From assembly GCA_900465915.1 (NCBI GenBank), contig UBKJ01000017.1, forward strand, positions 62,001 to 126,000: a stretch of 64,000 bases of DNA, written 5' to 3'. Origin of the DNA: Hyphomicrobiales bacterium. Its GTDB lineage: Bacteria > Pseudomonadota > Alphaproteobacteria > Rhizobiales > Rhizobiaceae. The position numbers and the translations under genes were made by a program. Numbering within the stretch: the stretch's first letter is position 1; every line of letters starts with the position of its first letter. Of the stretch, positions 27,541 through 36,574 are shown one piece after another. The notes under the pieces are model-generated. The model was not told the DNA's origin, searched no databases, and saw nothing but the letters and a program-made list of their open reading frames with translations.

Positions 27541-29966
27541 AGCTTGGCCGATATGCCGAGCATGACGGTGAAGGGATCGCCCGGATAGATCTCGTTATTG
27601 TTCTGGGCGGAGAAGATATACTGGGTGTTGAAGAGGTTCTTCACCGTCAGCGTCGCCTTGAAGTGCTCGTTGATATTGTAGAACGCCGTGGCGTCGAAGC
27701 GCACATAGCCGGGCAGGGTCACGGTGTTGTAGAGGTCGGCGTAACGCTTGCCTCTGGCGACGAAGCCGCCGCCGAAGCCGAAGCCCGTAAGCGGGCCGTC
27801 CTCGAACATATAGGTGGACCACAGGGAGCCGCCCCAACGCGGCGTGTTCGCCAGGCTGTTTCCGACCGGAAACAGCTCGTCCTTCGTGATCTGGGCGTCG
27901 TCATAGCCGACGCTCGCCATCACGTTCCAGTTGGGAAGAATCTCGCCATTGACGTCGAGCTCGACGCCCTGGGAGCGCTGCTGTCCGGTCTGGATGCTGT
28001 AGTCGTCGTCGACCGGGTCGGTGGTCAGCACGCCCTGGCGGACGATGCGGAAGGCGGATAGCGTCGCCGACAAGCGATCGGGAATGATGTCGAACTTGGC
28101 GCCGACTTCGTATTGCCGGCCCGTCTCCGGCGTGAAGGCCTGGCCGAGCCTGCCGGTTCCGCCCTGAGCCTGGAACCCTTCCGAATAGCTCGCATAGAGC
28201 GAAAGCCAGTCGAGCGGCTGGTAGACGAGGCCCAGGCGCGGGGTGGCCCGGGTGGCGCCATAGCTGCTGCGGACGCCCGTGGTGTCGTTCGAGACCTTTT
28301 CGTCCTCATAGCGCACGCCGCCCAGCAGCTTGATCTGGCTGGTCAGGTCGATCTGGTCCTGGAAGAACAGCGACTTGGTCACGACGCGGCTTTTTGTGAT
28401 GCTCGACAGCGAGAACGGGCCGGGCAGCGCCCCATAGACCGGATCGTAGATATTGATCGAGTCGAGCTTGGCCTGGTAGAGCGTGACGCTGCGCCAGCCG
28501 TTCTGATATTCGCCGCCCATCACCACGTGATGCTTGAACGGGCCGGTGTCGAAGTCGAGAACGGAATCGAGAACGAAATTCCCCGAATGGGACGCGTCGT
28601 ATTGATCGGCCGCGCGACGCGTCAGCAGGTCGCCCACCACCTTGACGGCCGGCGCCCGCAGGCGGTGCGCTTCGCCTTCGCTGAAATTGCCCCGCGCGCG
28701 GATCTGCAGCCAGTCGTTGACGCGATGCTCGACGCCGTAATCGACGAGGCTCTTGTGCCCGGTCTGCTTGGCCCAGGTTTCGTTGAGATAGCGGGTATAG
28801 GGCTTGATCGGCTTTCCATCGACGCCGATCAGCCCGAAGTCGATCGGCGCGGTCTGGCGCGTATAGGCCGCGTCGATCCAGACCTTGGTGTCGGCGCTCG
28901 GGGTCCACAGCAGGGACGGCGCGATGAACTGGCGCTTGCTGTCCGAGACCATGTCCCGCCAGCTTCCCACGCCTTGCGCGGCGCCGGTCAGGCGGAAGGC
29001 GAGGTCGTCGAGGCCGGCCACGGGGCCGGTGACGCTGAAATCGGCGCGCGTCCGCCCGTAGGAGCCGTAGCCGAACGAAGCCTCCGCCCCCGGCGTCAGC
29101 GAGGGGCTGCGGGTGACGATGTTGACGGTTCCGCCATAGCCGCCGTCGCCGTAAAGCACCGCCGAGGGGCCCTTGAGGACTTCCGCCCGCTCGATCCAGG
29201 CGGGATCGATGTTGGTTTCGTCGGTGATGAGCGCCTGGTTCACGGTCAGGCCGTTGATCTTGTAGTTGCGCTGGTCGAAGCCGCGAATCGTGAACGTGTC
29301 GGCGCGGCCGCCGTTCTCGCTCAGCTGCGAGACGTTGCTGACGTTCTGCAGCGCCGAGACGAGGCTCGAATCCTGCTGGTCCTCGAGAATCTGGCGCGGC
29401 ACGACCTGGATCGACTGCGGCACGTCGCGAATGGGCGTGTCGGTCCATGTGGCCGTGCCGGTCCGCGTCGCCCGATAGCCGACGACGGGGCCGTAGGCGG
29501 ATTCCTCCGCGCCCTGCACGTTGATCGTGTCGAGATTGATCGCGCCCTCGACCGCCGGGCCGGCCGGGGCGGCGGCTTCGGGCTTCTGGATCGCCACCGT
29601 GCTGGCGTTGGTGAATTTATAGGTGAGGCCCGAGCCCGCCAGAATGCGGCCCAGCGCCTCCTTGCGCGTCAGCGAGCCCTGCGCGCCCTTCGAGCTCACG
29701 CCCCGCGCCAGGTCGGCGTTGAAGAAAAGCTGCACGCCCGTCGCGTTGGAAAACTGGATCAGCGCCTGGGCGAGGGGCTGCGGCCGGATGTCGAAGCGGG
29801 TCTTCGCGGCGGCGCCGGAGGCCTGGGCGAAGGCCCGGTCGGCGACGGTCGGGACGGAGATGATCGCCGTCGTGATCGTCAGCGCGAGGAGGAAGGATCG
29901 TCCGCCCGATCGCTTCGTCCTCGCGGTCTTATGTGAAACGGCGTTATTCGCGGAATCGTCCTGCAT
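27537..29966 (-). CDS. TonB-dependent siderophore-type receptor with signalling (STN) domain
   Basis: 809 residues. After the signal sequence (to about residue 48, ending DRAFAQ), residues 55-115 form a secretin/TonB N-terminal domain (FDIRPQPLAQALIQFSNATG), the part that contacts a FecR-type anti-sigma factor. The plug domain follows (DVPQSIQVVPRQIL; VLKGPSAVLYGDGGYGGTVN), then a 22-strand barrel ending in the aromatic-poor GISAKL. The ATG at 29966 has AGGTGGGG upstream; an in-frame TTG at 30014 is less likely. The receptor imports an iron-siderophore or similar metallophore across the outer membrane and signals its presence to the FecIR pair encoded upstream. Confidence 0.93.
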   Translation of the reverse strand: MQDDSANNAVSHKTARTKRSGGRSFLLALTITTAIISVPTVADRAFAQASGAAAKTRFDIRPQPLAQALIQFSNATGVQLFFNADLARGVSSKGAQGSLTRKEALGRILAGSGLTYKFTNASTVAIQKPEAAAPAGPAVEGAINLDTINVQGAEESAYGPVVGYRATRTGTATWTDTPIRDVPQSIQVVPRQILEDQQDSSLVSALQNVSNVSQLSENGGRADTFTIRGFDQRNYKINGLTVNQALITDETNIDPAWIERAEVLKGPSAVLYGDGGYGGTVNIVTRSPSLTPGAEASFGYGSYGRTRADFSVTGPVAGLDDLAFRLTGAAQGVGSWRDMVSDSKRQFIAPSLLWTPSADTKVWIDAAYTRQTAPIDFGLIGVDGKPIKPYTRYLNETWAKQTGHKSLVDYGVEHRVNDWLQIRARGNFSEGEAHRLRAPAVKVVGDLLTRRAADQYDASHSGNFVLDSVLDFDTGPFKHHVVMGGEYQNGWRSVTLYQAKLDSINIYDPVYGALPGPFSLSSITKSRVVTKSLFFQDQIDLTSQIKLLGGVRYEDEKVSNDTTGVRSSYGATRATPRLGLVYQPLDWLSLYASYSEGFQAQGGTGRLGQAFTPETGRQYEVGAKFDIIPDRLSATLSAFRIVRQGVLTTDPVDDDYSIQTGQQRSQGVELDVNGEILPNWNVMASVGYDDAQITKDELFPVGNSLANTPRWGGSLWSTYMFEDGPLTGFGFGGGFVARGKRYADLYNTVTLPGYVRFDATAFYNINEHFKATLTVKNLFNTQYIFSAQNNNEIYPGDPFTVMLGISAKL

Positions 29967-30107
29967 GGCCCCACCTGCGCGTTGTCCCGCCTTCGTGCGG
30001 AAAATCGTGTTCAAGGAGAGCTTCGAACGACGCCCTCATAAGGTTCGACACCCGAGAGGCCGCAACTAATGAACGCCTTCGCGAAAAAATTTCGATTTCG
30101 GTGATTT

Positions 30108-31043
30108 TTATCCGGCGGGATAGACGATCGCCATGTAGCCCGAGGCGTCGATGACCCGGATCGGCAAGGTGTCGGCGATGGTTTGCAGGGCGCTGTCCGC
30201 CTGCCTGGCGTCGAAGATCGCCGTGACGGGAATGTCGCCGATGCCGCTGTCCATCAGCACGATCCTGCCGCGCCGATAGCGCTCCAGCTCCGCCAGCACA
30301 CGGCGCAGCGGCACGTCCTGAAACACGATCCGGTCCTGCCGCCAGGCCTCCACGGCGTCGAAATCGGCCTGGACGGGCGTGCCGACGCCGTTGCGGCCGT
30401 AGCTGACCTCCCAGCCCTGGTCGAGCTTCACGGACGGAGAACCGGCGGCGCGCACTTTCACGGCGTGCTCGTTGACCGCGACGGTCACGATGTCGTCGAC
30501 ATATTTCACGTCGAACTTCGTTCCGAGCGCCTGCGACGATCCATTGCCGGCATGGACCAGGAAAGGCCGCCTCGCATCGGGGGCAACGTCGAAAAAGCCT
30601 TCGCCGCGGAAGAGGTTGATATGGCGGCGGTTTTCGGTGAAGCGCGTGGAGAGCGCGGAATAGCTGCCGAGCTCCACCGTGGAGCCGTCGGGGAGGGCGA
30701 TGGTCCGCCGCTCGCCGATATCGGTCTTGTATTGCGCGAACAGGTCGGGGCGGCGGTAGACATAGAGGCCGCCGGCGCCGGCCAGCGCCAGGACGGAGCC
30801 GAACATGAAGTTGCGGCGCGAGAAGAAGGCCTCCGACCGCCGGATGCGGTCGAATTCCGGCTGCGCGATGTCGAGGCGTTTCCACAGCGCCTCGGCGCGC
30901 TCCCACGCGGCGGCATGGGCCGCGTCCGCCGCCAGCCATGCTTCAAAGGCCCGCTTGTCCGCCGCCGTGACCTTGTCGTCACGCAGGCGCACGAGCCACT
31001 CCAGGGCCTCCATCGTGGTCGGGTCCGTCGCTTCGTCTTTCAT
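30108..31043 (-). CDS. FecR-family anti-sigma factor / sigma regulator
   Basis: 311 residues. Residues 10-55 are the cytoplasmic sigma-binding domain (EALEWLVRLRDDKVTAADKR; AFEAWLAADAAHAAAWERA). One membrane helix follows (FGSVLALAGAGGLYVY, about residues 75-92). The periplasmic FecR domain contains RTIALPDGSTVELGSYSALS and GEGFFDVAPD, and the C-terminus resembles an STN/DUF4974 module. It keeps the ECF sigma factor inactive until the loaded TonB receptor contacts its periplasmic end. It lies between the sigma factor and receptor genes on the same strand, the standard order. Confidence 0.93.
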   Translation of the reverse strand: MKDEATDPTTMEALEWLVRLRDDKVTAADKRAFEAWLAADAAHAAAWERAEALWKRLDIAQPEFDRIRRSEAFFSRRNFMFGSVLALAGAGGLYVYRRPDLFAQYKTDIGERRTIALPDGSTVELGSYSALSTRFTENRRHINLFRGEGFFDVAPDARRPFLVHAGNGSSQALGTKFDVKYVDDIVTVAVNEHAVKVRAAGSPSVKLDQGWEVSYGRNGVGTPVQADFDAVEAWRQDRIVFQDVPLRRVLAELERYRRGRIVLMDSGIGDIPVTAIFDARQADSALQTIADTLPIRVIDASGYMAIVYPAG

Positions 31044-31145
31044 GCCGCCCCATTCGCATTCCGGCGCGTCGCTCGCACAGGCGAAGCGGCGCCTCTCTTC
31101 TGTATGACACCTGAAAGCGGAAAGGCAATGAACCGGAGAGGCGGT

Positions 31146-31652
31146 TTATTTTCGCCCGATCCGCCGGTCGAGGTCGGCGAGCGCGATCACGATATGCGAA
31201 ATCACCGTGTTGCGGCTGACGCCCTGGCGCGCGGCGATCTCGTCATAGCTCATGCCTTCGAACTTGTTGAGGACGAAAGCCTCGCGCCGGCGCGGCGGCA
31301 GGGCGGCGACGGCCTTCAGCACGCGCCGCAGCTCGCATTTGAAGATCGCCGACTCCTCGGGAGACGGCCGCGCGTCGGGGATGGCGTGCAGCTCCGTGTC
31401 CGGCAGGTCGGTCTCGCCTTTGCGCCGGAGGTCGCGCAGGTGATTGAGGGCGAGATTGCGCGCCGCGCATGTGAGATAGGCCGGGCAGTTTTCGAGGTCG
31501 CCGCACTCGGCGGCGGCGATCAGCTTGACGAAGGATTGCTGCACGAGATCTTCGGCGGTCGCCCTGTTCCCGACCAGGCGATTGACAAGCCGACGCAACC
31601 GTCCCTGCTCGGACGTATAGAGGCCAGCAATGTCGATCGCCCTGACGTTCAT
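31146..31652 (-). CDS. FecI-type ECF RNA polymerase sigma factor
   Basis: 168 residues. Region 2 is LRRLVNRLVGNRATAEDLVQ and the following QSFVKLIAA; region 4 is LPPRRREAFVLNKFEGMSYD with the helix-turn-helix EIAARQGVSRNTVISHIVIA. This is the iron-starvation sigma factor group. It should direct transcription of the receptor gene, and perhaps the import operon, when FecR signals receptor occupancy. Its own promoter region holds an Irr-like box about 105 bases upstream, which would link it to iron status. Confidence 0.94.
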   Translation of the reverse strand: MNVRAIDIAGLYTSEQGRLRRLVNRLVGNRATAEDLVQQSFVKLIAAAECGDLENCPAYLTCAARNLALNHLRDLRRKGETDLPDTELHAIPDARPSPEESAIFKCELRRVLKAVAALPPRRREAFVLNKFEGMSYDEIAARQGVSRNTVISHIVIALADLDRRIGRK

Positions 31653-32029
31653 CCAGAATACTCGAGCCTAAATCCTTCGCCGTCGCCCGGGCGGGCTTGG
31701 CCGTCGGGTTCCGCCGGGCAAGTATGGCATCGGCAAAACGCTTGCAATCTCAATAAATTAGATCGGTTCTAAAGCGGATGACGCAAGAAAATGCGGATTG
31801 CGGCTAAGTGTTTGTTTTTCGGAGCCGCCGCAAAGGCGAGGCCATTTAAAACCGGATAAATTCACTCCAGATTAAGGTCCGGCTGTTGCGATTCCGACAC
31901 ATCCGGGTCGGGCCCAGGTCGGGCTCGAAGTTCGGCCCGTGGAGATCGCTTTCCAGGGCGCGCCAGCGTCGCCAGCGTTGCGCGCGCCGTGAAGGCCGCC
32001 ATTCAAGGCTTTGATTTTTCAAGAAAAAA
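31653..32029. other. Intergenic stretch between the sigma factor and tRNA-Leu genes
   Basis: Besides the Irr-like box I see no gene. The middle part (about 31740-31880) is AT-richer and probably contains the sigma factor promoter. The part next to the tRNA has short T runs on both strands (for example TTTTTTCTTG on the minus strand just past the tRNA 3' end at 32020-32029), which can serve as the tRNA terminator tail. Confidence 0.5.
31757..31773. promoter_or_regulatory. Candidate Irr (ICE) box upstream of the fecI-type gene
   Basis: ATTAGATCGGTTCTAAA matches the rhizobial iron-control element TTTAGAA-N3-TTCTAAA at 12 of 14 defined positions; the right arm is perfect. It lies 105 bases upstream of the sigma factor start, a suitable promoter position. 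Confidence 0.6.
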
Positions 32030-32333
32030 TGGTGCGGACGACGGGACTCGAACCCGTACTCTCATAGAGAGGCAGATTTTCATACCACTTCGGCTTTCGC
32101 CGCCGTCTTTCGACGTTCGTGGTCTGGACTGTCCCTTCGCCATGGCTCGAAGGCTTTAGGCGCCGCCCGTCCAGTCTCTACACCTTCCCTCGAAGAGGGC
32201 TTGGCTCGGGATTGGCCTGGGGCGCGATGCCCGTTAGCGTTCCCCGACTTTGAGCGGTTCTACTCCGCGGATTTCCCCGCGGGCACTCCAATTTTCAAAA
32301 GTCTGCTGCGTCTACCGATTTCGCCACGTCCGC
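32030..32333 (-). tRNA. tRNA-Leu(UAA) interrupted by a group I intron
   Basis: The 5' exon (32333-32299) begins GCGGACG, has the leucine-type D arm (GGCGAAATCGGTAGACGC) and ends GCAGACTT. The 3' exon (32080-32030) begins AAAATCTGC, has the long variable arm CTCTC-TATG-AGAG, the T arm ACGGG-TTCGAGT-CCCGT, the acceptor strand CGTCCGC, discriminator A and encoded CCA. Joined, the anticodon loop is CTTAAAA with anticodon UAA. The intron enters after the first anticodon base, the same position as in cyanobacterial and plastid tRNA-Leu(UAA). Confidence 0.92.
32081..32298 (-). ncRNA. Group I self-splicing intron in tRNA-Leu(UAA), 218 nt
   Basis: The core elements can be read on the minus strand. 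P is AAAGTCGGGGAACGC (32251-32237), Q is AATCCCGAGCCAAGC (32213-32199), R is GTAGAGACTGGACGGGC (32181-32165) and S is GGGACAGTCCAGACC (32135-32121). P7 pairs GACTG of R with CAGTC of S, a compensated change from the usual GACTA/TAGTC. The internal guide GGAGT pairs with exon ACTT, giving the expected U-G pair at the 5' splice site. The intron ends in G. It contains no open frame, so it is a minimal ribozyme. Confidence 0.92.
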
Positions 32334-32471
32334 GAGCGAGGCCGATCTATGTCATGATTTGCGCCGCGAATTCAAGCCGCAACAGGAGGCGGAAAACGCC
32401 GCGTTCTTGTGTTGCGCGGCAAAGCGATGTAGCCATGGCCGCCATAGCCCACCTGCGACAGAAAGTCCGTC

Positions 32472-33731
32472 ATGACCGCCTTCGTCAAATCCGTCGCCCA
32501 GGCCGAGCCGGCCATGCGCGCGCTGTTCGGCGAGACGCCGCTGCAGCTCAACGATTACCTGTCGCGCAAATACGGCGCCGAGATCTGGCTCAAGCGCGAG
32601 GACCTGACGCCGGTCCGCTCCTACAAGATTCGCGGCGCGTTCAATTTCATCTCCAAGGCGGTCGGAAGCGTCGCGGCGGAGGCGGTTTTCGTCTGCGCCT
32701 CGGCCGGCAACCATGCGCAGGGCTTCGCCTTCGTCTGCCGCCATTTCGGCCGGCGCGGCGTGGTGTTCATGCCAGTGACGACGCCGCAGCAGAAAATCGA
32801 CAAGACGCGCGCCTTCGGCGGGGAATTCATCGAAATCCGGCTGGTGGGCGATATTTTCGACGTCTGCTATGCGGCGGCGCAGGATTTTTCCGCGCGCGAG
32901 AAGGGCGTCATGGTGCCGCCCTTCGATCATCCCGGCATCGTCGAGGGACAGGCGACGGTGGCGCTGGAGATCGCGCGGCAATGGCCGGAGGAGGGGCGCA
33001 AGCCGGACCTGGTGCTCCTGCCGGTCGGCGGCGGCGGGCTCGCCGGCGGCGTCACGCACTATATCGGGGACCTGGGTTGGAAGACCGCCTTCCGCTTCGT
33101 CGAGCCCAAGGGCGCGGCGAGCCTCAAGGCCAGCCTGGAGGCCGGCAAGAGGGTGAAGCTCTCCCATGTCGACAATTTCGTCGACGGCGCGGCAGTGGCC
33201 GAGATCGGCAAAGAAAATTTCAGGCTTCTCAAGCATTTCGACAAGGATGCTGTCATAACGGTTGCGGAAAATCGGCTCTGCGCCACCATGGTGGAGATGC
33301 TCAATGTCGAGGGCGTGGTGCTGGAGCCGGCCGGCGCGCTCGGCATCGACGCGCTCAAGGATTTCAAAAAGAGCGAGCTGAAGGGCAAGCGCGTCGTCAT
33401 CGTGGTGTCGGGCGGCAATTTCGACTTCGAGCGCCTGCCCGACGTGCGCGAAAGGGCGCTGCGCTTCGAGGGGCTGAAGAAATATTTCATCTTCCGCTTT
33501 CCGCAGCGGCCGGGCGCGCTGCGCTCCTTCCTCGACCTGCTGGGGCCGGACGACGACATCGCCCGCTTCGAATACCTCAAGAAATCGGCGCGCAATTTCG
33601 GCTCGGTGCTGATCGGCATCGAGACGAAGGACGCGGCCAATTTCAAGCTGCTGGAGAAGAAATTCGCCGAATCCGGCTGGGCCTATCAGGACATCACCGA
33701 CAACCAGGTGCTGGCCGATTTCATCATCTGA
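32472..33731 (+). CDS. ilvA: Threonine ammonia-lyase (threonine dehydratase)
   Basis: 419 residues. It deaminates threonine to 2-oxobutanoate, the first step toward isoleucine. The PLP lysine is K52 in VRSYKIRGAFN; the substrate/phosphate loops are CASAGNHAQG and the glycine-rich VGGGGLAGG (about residue 185). The C-terminal 80 residues (FRFPQRPGALRSFLDLL) form a single ACT-like regulatory domain, so this is the one-ACT form of the enzyme. It starts 139 bases after the tRNA-Leu gene on the opposite strand and stands alone. Confidence 0.93.
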   Translation: MTAFVKSVAQAEPAMRALFGETPLQLNDYLSRKYGAEIWLKREDLTPVRSYKIRGAFNFISKAVGSVAAEAVFVCASAGNHAQGFAFVCRHFGRRGVVFMPVTTPQQKIDKTRAFGGEFIEIRLVGDIFDVCYAAAQDFSAREKGVMVPPFDHPGIVEGQATVALEIARQWPEEGRKPDLVLLPVGGGGLAGGVTHYIGDLGWKTAFRFVEPKGAASLKASLEAGKRVKLSHVDNFVDGAAVAEIGKENFRLLKHFDKDAVITVAENRLCATMVEMLNVEGVVLEPAGALGIDALKDFKKSELKGKRVVIVVSGGNFDFERLPDVRERALRFEGLKKYFIFRFPQRPGALRSFLDLLGPDDDIARFEYLKKSARNFGSVLIGIETKDAANFKLLEKKFAESGWAYQDITDNQVLADFII

Positions 33732-34013
33732 TCGCGAAACCATTTGCTTTTCGCGGCGAAACACGCCATATGACGGCCCAAGGCGCATGGGCCGGCGGTT
33801 CGCCGGCTTTCCCGAGATCGGACTTGTTGCGTCTCGCCGCCCGCCGGAATGGTCCGGCGCGGACGGAGTCCCGGCACAGGCCGGAACGGCAGCGCAAGTC
33901 GCCCGGAAGCATCCGGCGTCCCGTCGTATTCCCCATGAAATTCCCCCGGCAAGTTGCGCTTGCCGCCAAGAAACGCGGGCCGCGATCGCGCGGGCCCGCC
34001 GAAAGAGATTGAA

Positions 34014-35375
34014 TTGACCAACGAAAACAACAGCGGTTTCGCCGCTCTGGGCGTCACCGGCGTGCTTCTCAAGGGCGTCGAGGCCTCCGGCATGACCACG
34101 CCGAAGCCGATCCAGACGCAGGCCATCCCGCCGCAGCTCGAAGGCCGCGACATCCTGGGCATCGCCCAGACCGGCTCCGGCAAGACCGCCGCCTTCAGCC
34201 TGCCCATCCTGCAGCAGATCATCGCGCTGGGCGACAAGCGCCAGCCGAAGACGGCGCGCGCGCTGGTTCTGGCGCCGACGCGCGAGCTCGCGGTGCAGAT
34301 CGAGGAGACCATCCGCGCCGTCGCCAAGAACGCCCATATCTCCACCGCTTTGGTGCTGGGCGGCGTGTCGAAGCTCGGCCAGATCAAGCGCATCGCGCCC
34401 GGCGTCGACGTGCTGATCGCCACGCCCGGCCGCCTCACCGACCTGATGCGCGAGAAGCTCGTCGACCTGTCGCAGACCCGCTGGCTGGTGCTGGACGAGG
34501 CCGACCGCATGCTCGACATGGGCTTCATCAACGACGTCAAGCGCATCGCCAAGGCCACCCGCGCCGACCGCCAGACCGCGCTGTTCTCGGCCACCATGCC
34601 GAAGGAGATCGCCGCGCTCGCCGAAAGCCTGCTGCGCAATCCGATCCGCGTCGAAGTGGCCCCGCAGGGCACCACGGCGGCCGAGATCACCCAGGTCGTG
34701 CATCCGTCGCCGACCAAGGACAAGCGCCGGCTGCTGTCGGCCATGCTGGGCGACAAGGCGATGGAATCGGTCATCGTCTTCACCCGCACCAAGCACGGCG
34801 CGGACGCGGTGGTGCGCCATCTGGAGCGCGACGGCTACGACGTCGCCGCCATCCACGGCAACAAGTCGCAGAACGCCCGCCAGCGCGCGCTGAACGGTTT
34901 CCGCGAGGGCGCCCTGCGCATCCTGGTGGCCACCGACATCGCCGCGCGCGGCATCGACGTGCCGGGCATCAGCCATGTGGTCAATTACGACCTGCCGGAC
35001 GAGCCCGAGACCTATGTGCACCGCATCGGCCGCACCGGCCGCAACGGGGCCAGCGGCGCGTCGATCACGCTCTACGATCCGGCGACGGAAGAAGCCAAAC
35101 TGCGCGCCGTCGAGCGCGTGACGCGGCGCAAGCTGACCATCGAGGACGCGCCGGTCAAGCTCGGCCCGGCGCCCGTCGCCAAGACGCCCGCGCCGCGCGA
35201 GGCGGGCGAGGCCCGGCCCGCAGCCGGCAAGCCGCAGAAGCACCGCCGTCCGGCGCAGAAGCCGGGCGAGCACCGCTCTAGCCTGGCCGGTCCGGCTGGC
35301 GATGCGGGCAAGGAGAAGCGTCCGTTCCGCCGCAAGCGTCGCGGCGGCGGCAATGGCGGCCAGCGCGCCGCCTGA
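34014..35375 (+). CDS. DEAD-box ATP-dependent RNA helicase (RhlE type)
   Basis: 453 residues. Motifs in order: Q motif ([11 protein letters not shown]), motif [10 protein letters not shown], Ia PTRELAVQ, Ib [53 protein letters not shown] and [12 protein letters not shown]. The C-terminal 90 residues are rich in Pro, Arg and Lys (for example [15 protein letters not shown]), typical of RhlE proteins that remodel structured RNA in ribosome assembly or cold response. The start is a TTG with AAAGAGA about six bases upstream; an upstream in-frame alternative at 33954 is less likely. Confidence 0.92.
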   Translation: MTNENNSGFAALGVTGVLLKGVEASGMTTPKPIQTQAIPPQLEGRDILGIAQTGSGKTAAFSLPILQQIIALGDKRQPKTARALVLAPTRELAVQIEETIRAVAKNAHISTALVLGGVSKLGQIKRIAPGVDVLIATPGRLTDLMREKLVDLSQTRWLVLDEADRMLDMGFINDVKRIAKATRADRQTALFSATMPKEIAALAESLLRNPIRVEVAPQGTTAAEITQVVHPSPTKDKRRLLSAMLGDKAMESVIVFTRTKHGADAVVRHLERDGYDVAAIHGNKSQNARQRALNGFREGALRILVATDIAARGIDVPGISHVVNYDLPDEPETYVHRIGRTGRNGASGASITLYDPATEEAKLRAVERVTRRKLTIEDAPVKLGPAPVAKTPAPREAGEARPAAGKPQKHRRPAQKPGEHRSSLAGPAGDAGKEKRPFRRKRRGGGNGGQRAA

Positions 35376-35394
35376 GCCTGAACGGGTTTTTCGC

Positions 35395-35423
35395 AAAGCC
35401 GTCCCTTCGGGGGCGGCTTTTTT
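35395..35423 (+). terminator. Rho-independent terminator after the RNA helicase gene
   Basis: Stem GCCGTCCC/GGGGCGGC with a TTCG tetraloop (35398-35417), preceded by AAA and followed by six T residues, 20 bases after the helicase stop. Confidence 0.9.
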
Positions 35424-35543
35424 CGTTTGTGGGCGGAAACCGGGGTCCGCTTTGCCCGTTATCGGAGAAAATTATTCCGCGCTTGCTTGCGGGGCAGGGC
35501 GCGCGCCCGTACCTTGCCCGACAAACCGCAAAGGATGCCGCCC

Positions 35544-36572
35544 ATGTTCCAATCCGTGATCAACGCCATCGGCCGGACGCCGCTGATCCGCCTCAAGAAA
35601 GCCTCGGAAGCCACCGGCTGCGACATCTACGGCAAGGCGGAATTTCTCAATCCCGGCCAGTCGGTCAAGGACCGCGCGGCGCTCTACATCATCCGCGACG
35701 CCGAGCGGCGCGGGCTGCTGCGGCCCGGCGGGGTGATCGTGGAGGGCACGGCGGGCAATACCGGCATCGGGCTCGCCATGGTCGCCAATGCGCTCGGCTA
35801 TCGCACGGTGATCGTCATCCCCGAGACGCAGGCGCAGGAGAAGAAGGACGCCTTGCGGCTTCTCGGCGCGGAGCTGATCGAGGTTCCCGCCGCGCCCTAT
35901 CGCAACCCTAACAATTACGTGCGCCTTTCCGGGCGGCTCGCCGAGCAACTGGCGCGCAGCGAGCCGAACGGCGCGATCTGGGCCAACCAGTTCGACAATA
36001 TCGCCAACCGGCAGGCGCATATCGAGACGACGGCCGAGGAGATCTGGCGCGACACGGGCGGCAGGATCGACGGCTTCGTCGCCGCCGTCGGCTCGGGCGG
36101 CACGCTGGCCGGCACGGCCATGGGCCTGCGCGACCACAGCCGCGACGTGAAGATCGCGCTGGCCGACCCGCACGGCGCGGCGCTGCACAGCTTCTACACC
36201 ACAGGCGAATTGAAGGCCGAGGGCGATTCGATCACCGAAGGCATCGGGCAGGGGCGCATCACCGCCAATCTGGAGGGTTTCGCGCCCGATTTCGCCTATC
36301 GCGTCGGCGACGCGGAGGCGCTCGACATCCTGTTTCCGCTGGTGCGGGAGGAGGGGCTCTGCCTCGGCGGCTCGTCGGGGATCAACATCGCCGGCGCGAT
36401 CCGGCTCGCGAAAGACCTCGGACCGGGCCGCACCATCGTGACGGTGCTGTGCGACTATGGTAACCGTTACCAGTCCAAGCTGTTCAATCCCGCCTTCCTG
36501 CGCGGCAAGGGCCTGCCCGCGCCGGACTGGCTGGAGACGAAGACCGAAATCGACATACCCTTCGAGGAATGA
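35544..36572 (+). CDS. cysK: Cysteine synthase A (O-acetylserine sulfhydrylase)
   Basis: 342 residues. It makes cysteine from O-acetylserine and sulfide. The PLP lysine is K42 in NPGQSVKDRAA; GTAGNTGIG binds the substrate carboxylate and VGSGGTLAG the cofactor phosphate. It is a somewhat longer form than enterobacterial CysK, ending in LETKTEIDIPFEE. The ATG at 35544 is chosen since AAAGG lies nine bases upstream; the ATG at 35535 abuts that site. Its stop overlaps the start region of alaX, and sseA follows, so this is a cysteine-centred operon. Confidence 0.92.
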   Translation: MFQSVINAIGRTPLIRLKKASEATGCDIYGKAEFLNPGQSVKDRAALYIIRDAERRGLLRPGGVIVEGTAGNTGIGLAMVANALGYRTVIVIPETQAQEKKDALRLLGAELIEVPAAPYRNPNNYVRLSGRLAEQLARSEPNGAIWANQFDNIANRQAHIETTAEEIWRDTGGRIDGFVAAVGSGGTLAGTAMGLRDHSRDVKIALADPHGAALHSFYTTGELKAEGDSITEGIGQGRITANLEGFAPDFAYRVGDAEALDILFPLVREEGLCLGGSSGINIAGAIRLAKDLGPGRTIVTVLCDYGNRYQSKLFNPAFLRGKGLPAPDWLETKTEIDIPFEE

Positions 36573-36574
36573 CC

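Noticed and set aside
22487..31652. Methanobactin-type cluster (FecI/FecR/TonB receptor)
   Set aside because: No short precursor peptide gene and no MbnB/MbnC-type biosynthesis genes are present; the neighbours are an ordinary iron-type ABC importer.
32081..32298. Two adjacent broken leucine tRNA pieces instead of one interrupted gene
   Set aside because: The halves fit together exactly in the anticodon loop and the sequence between them carries all group I intron core elements.
32352..35396. A 1014-codon open frame on the minus strand opposite ilvA and the RNA helicase
   Set aside because: Same reason: both genes on the plus strand have full sets of family motifs, while the minus frame has none.
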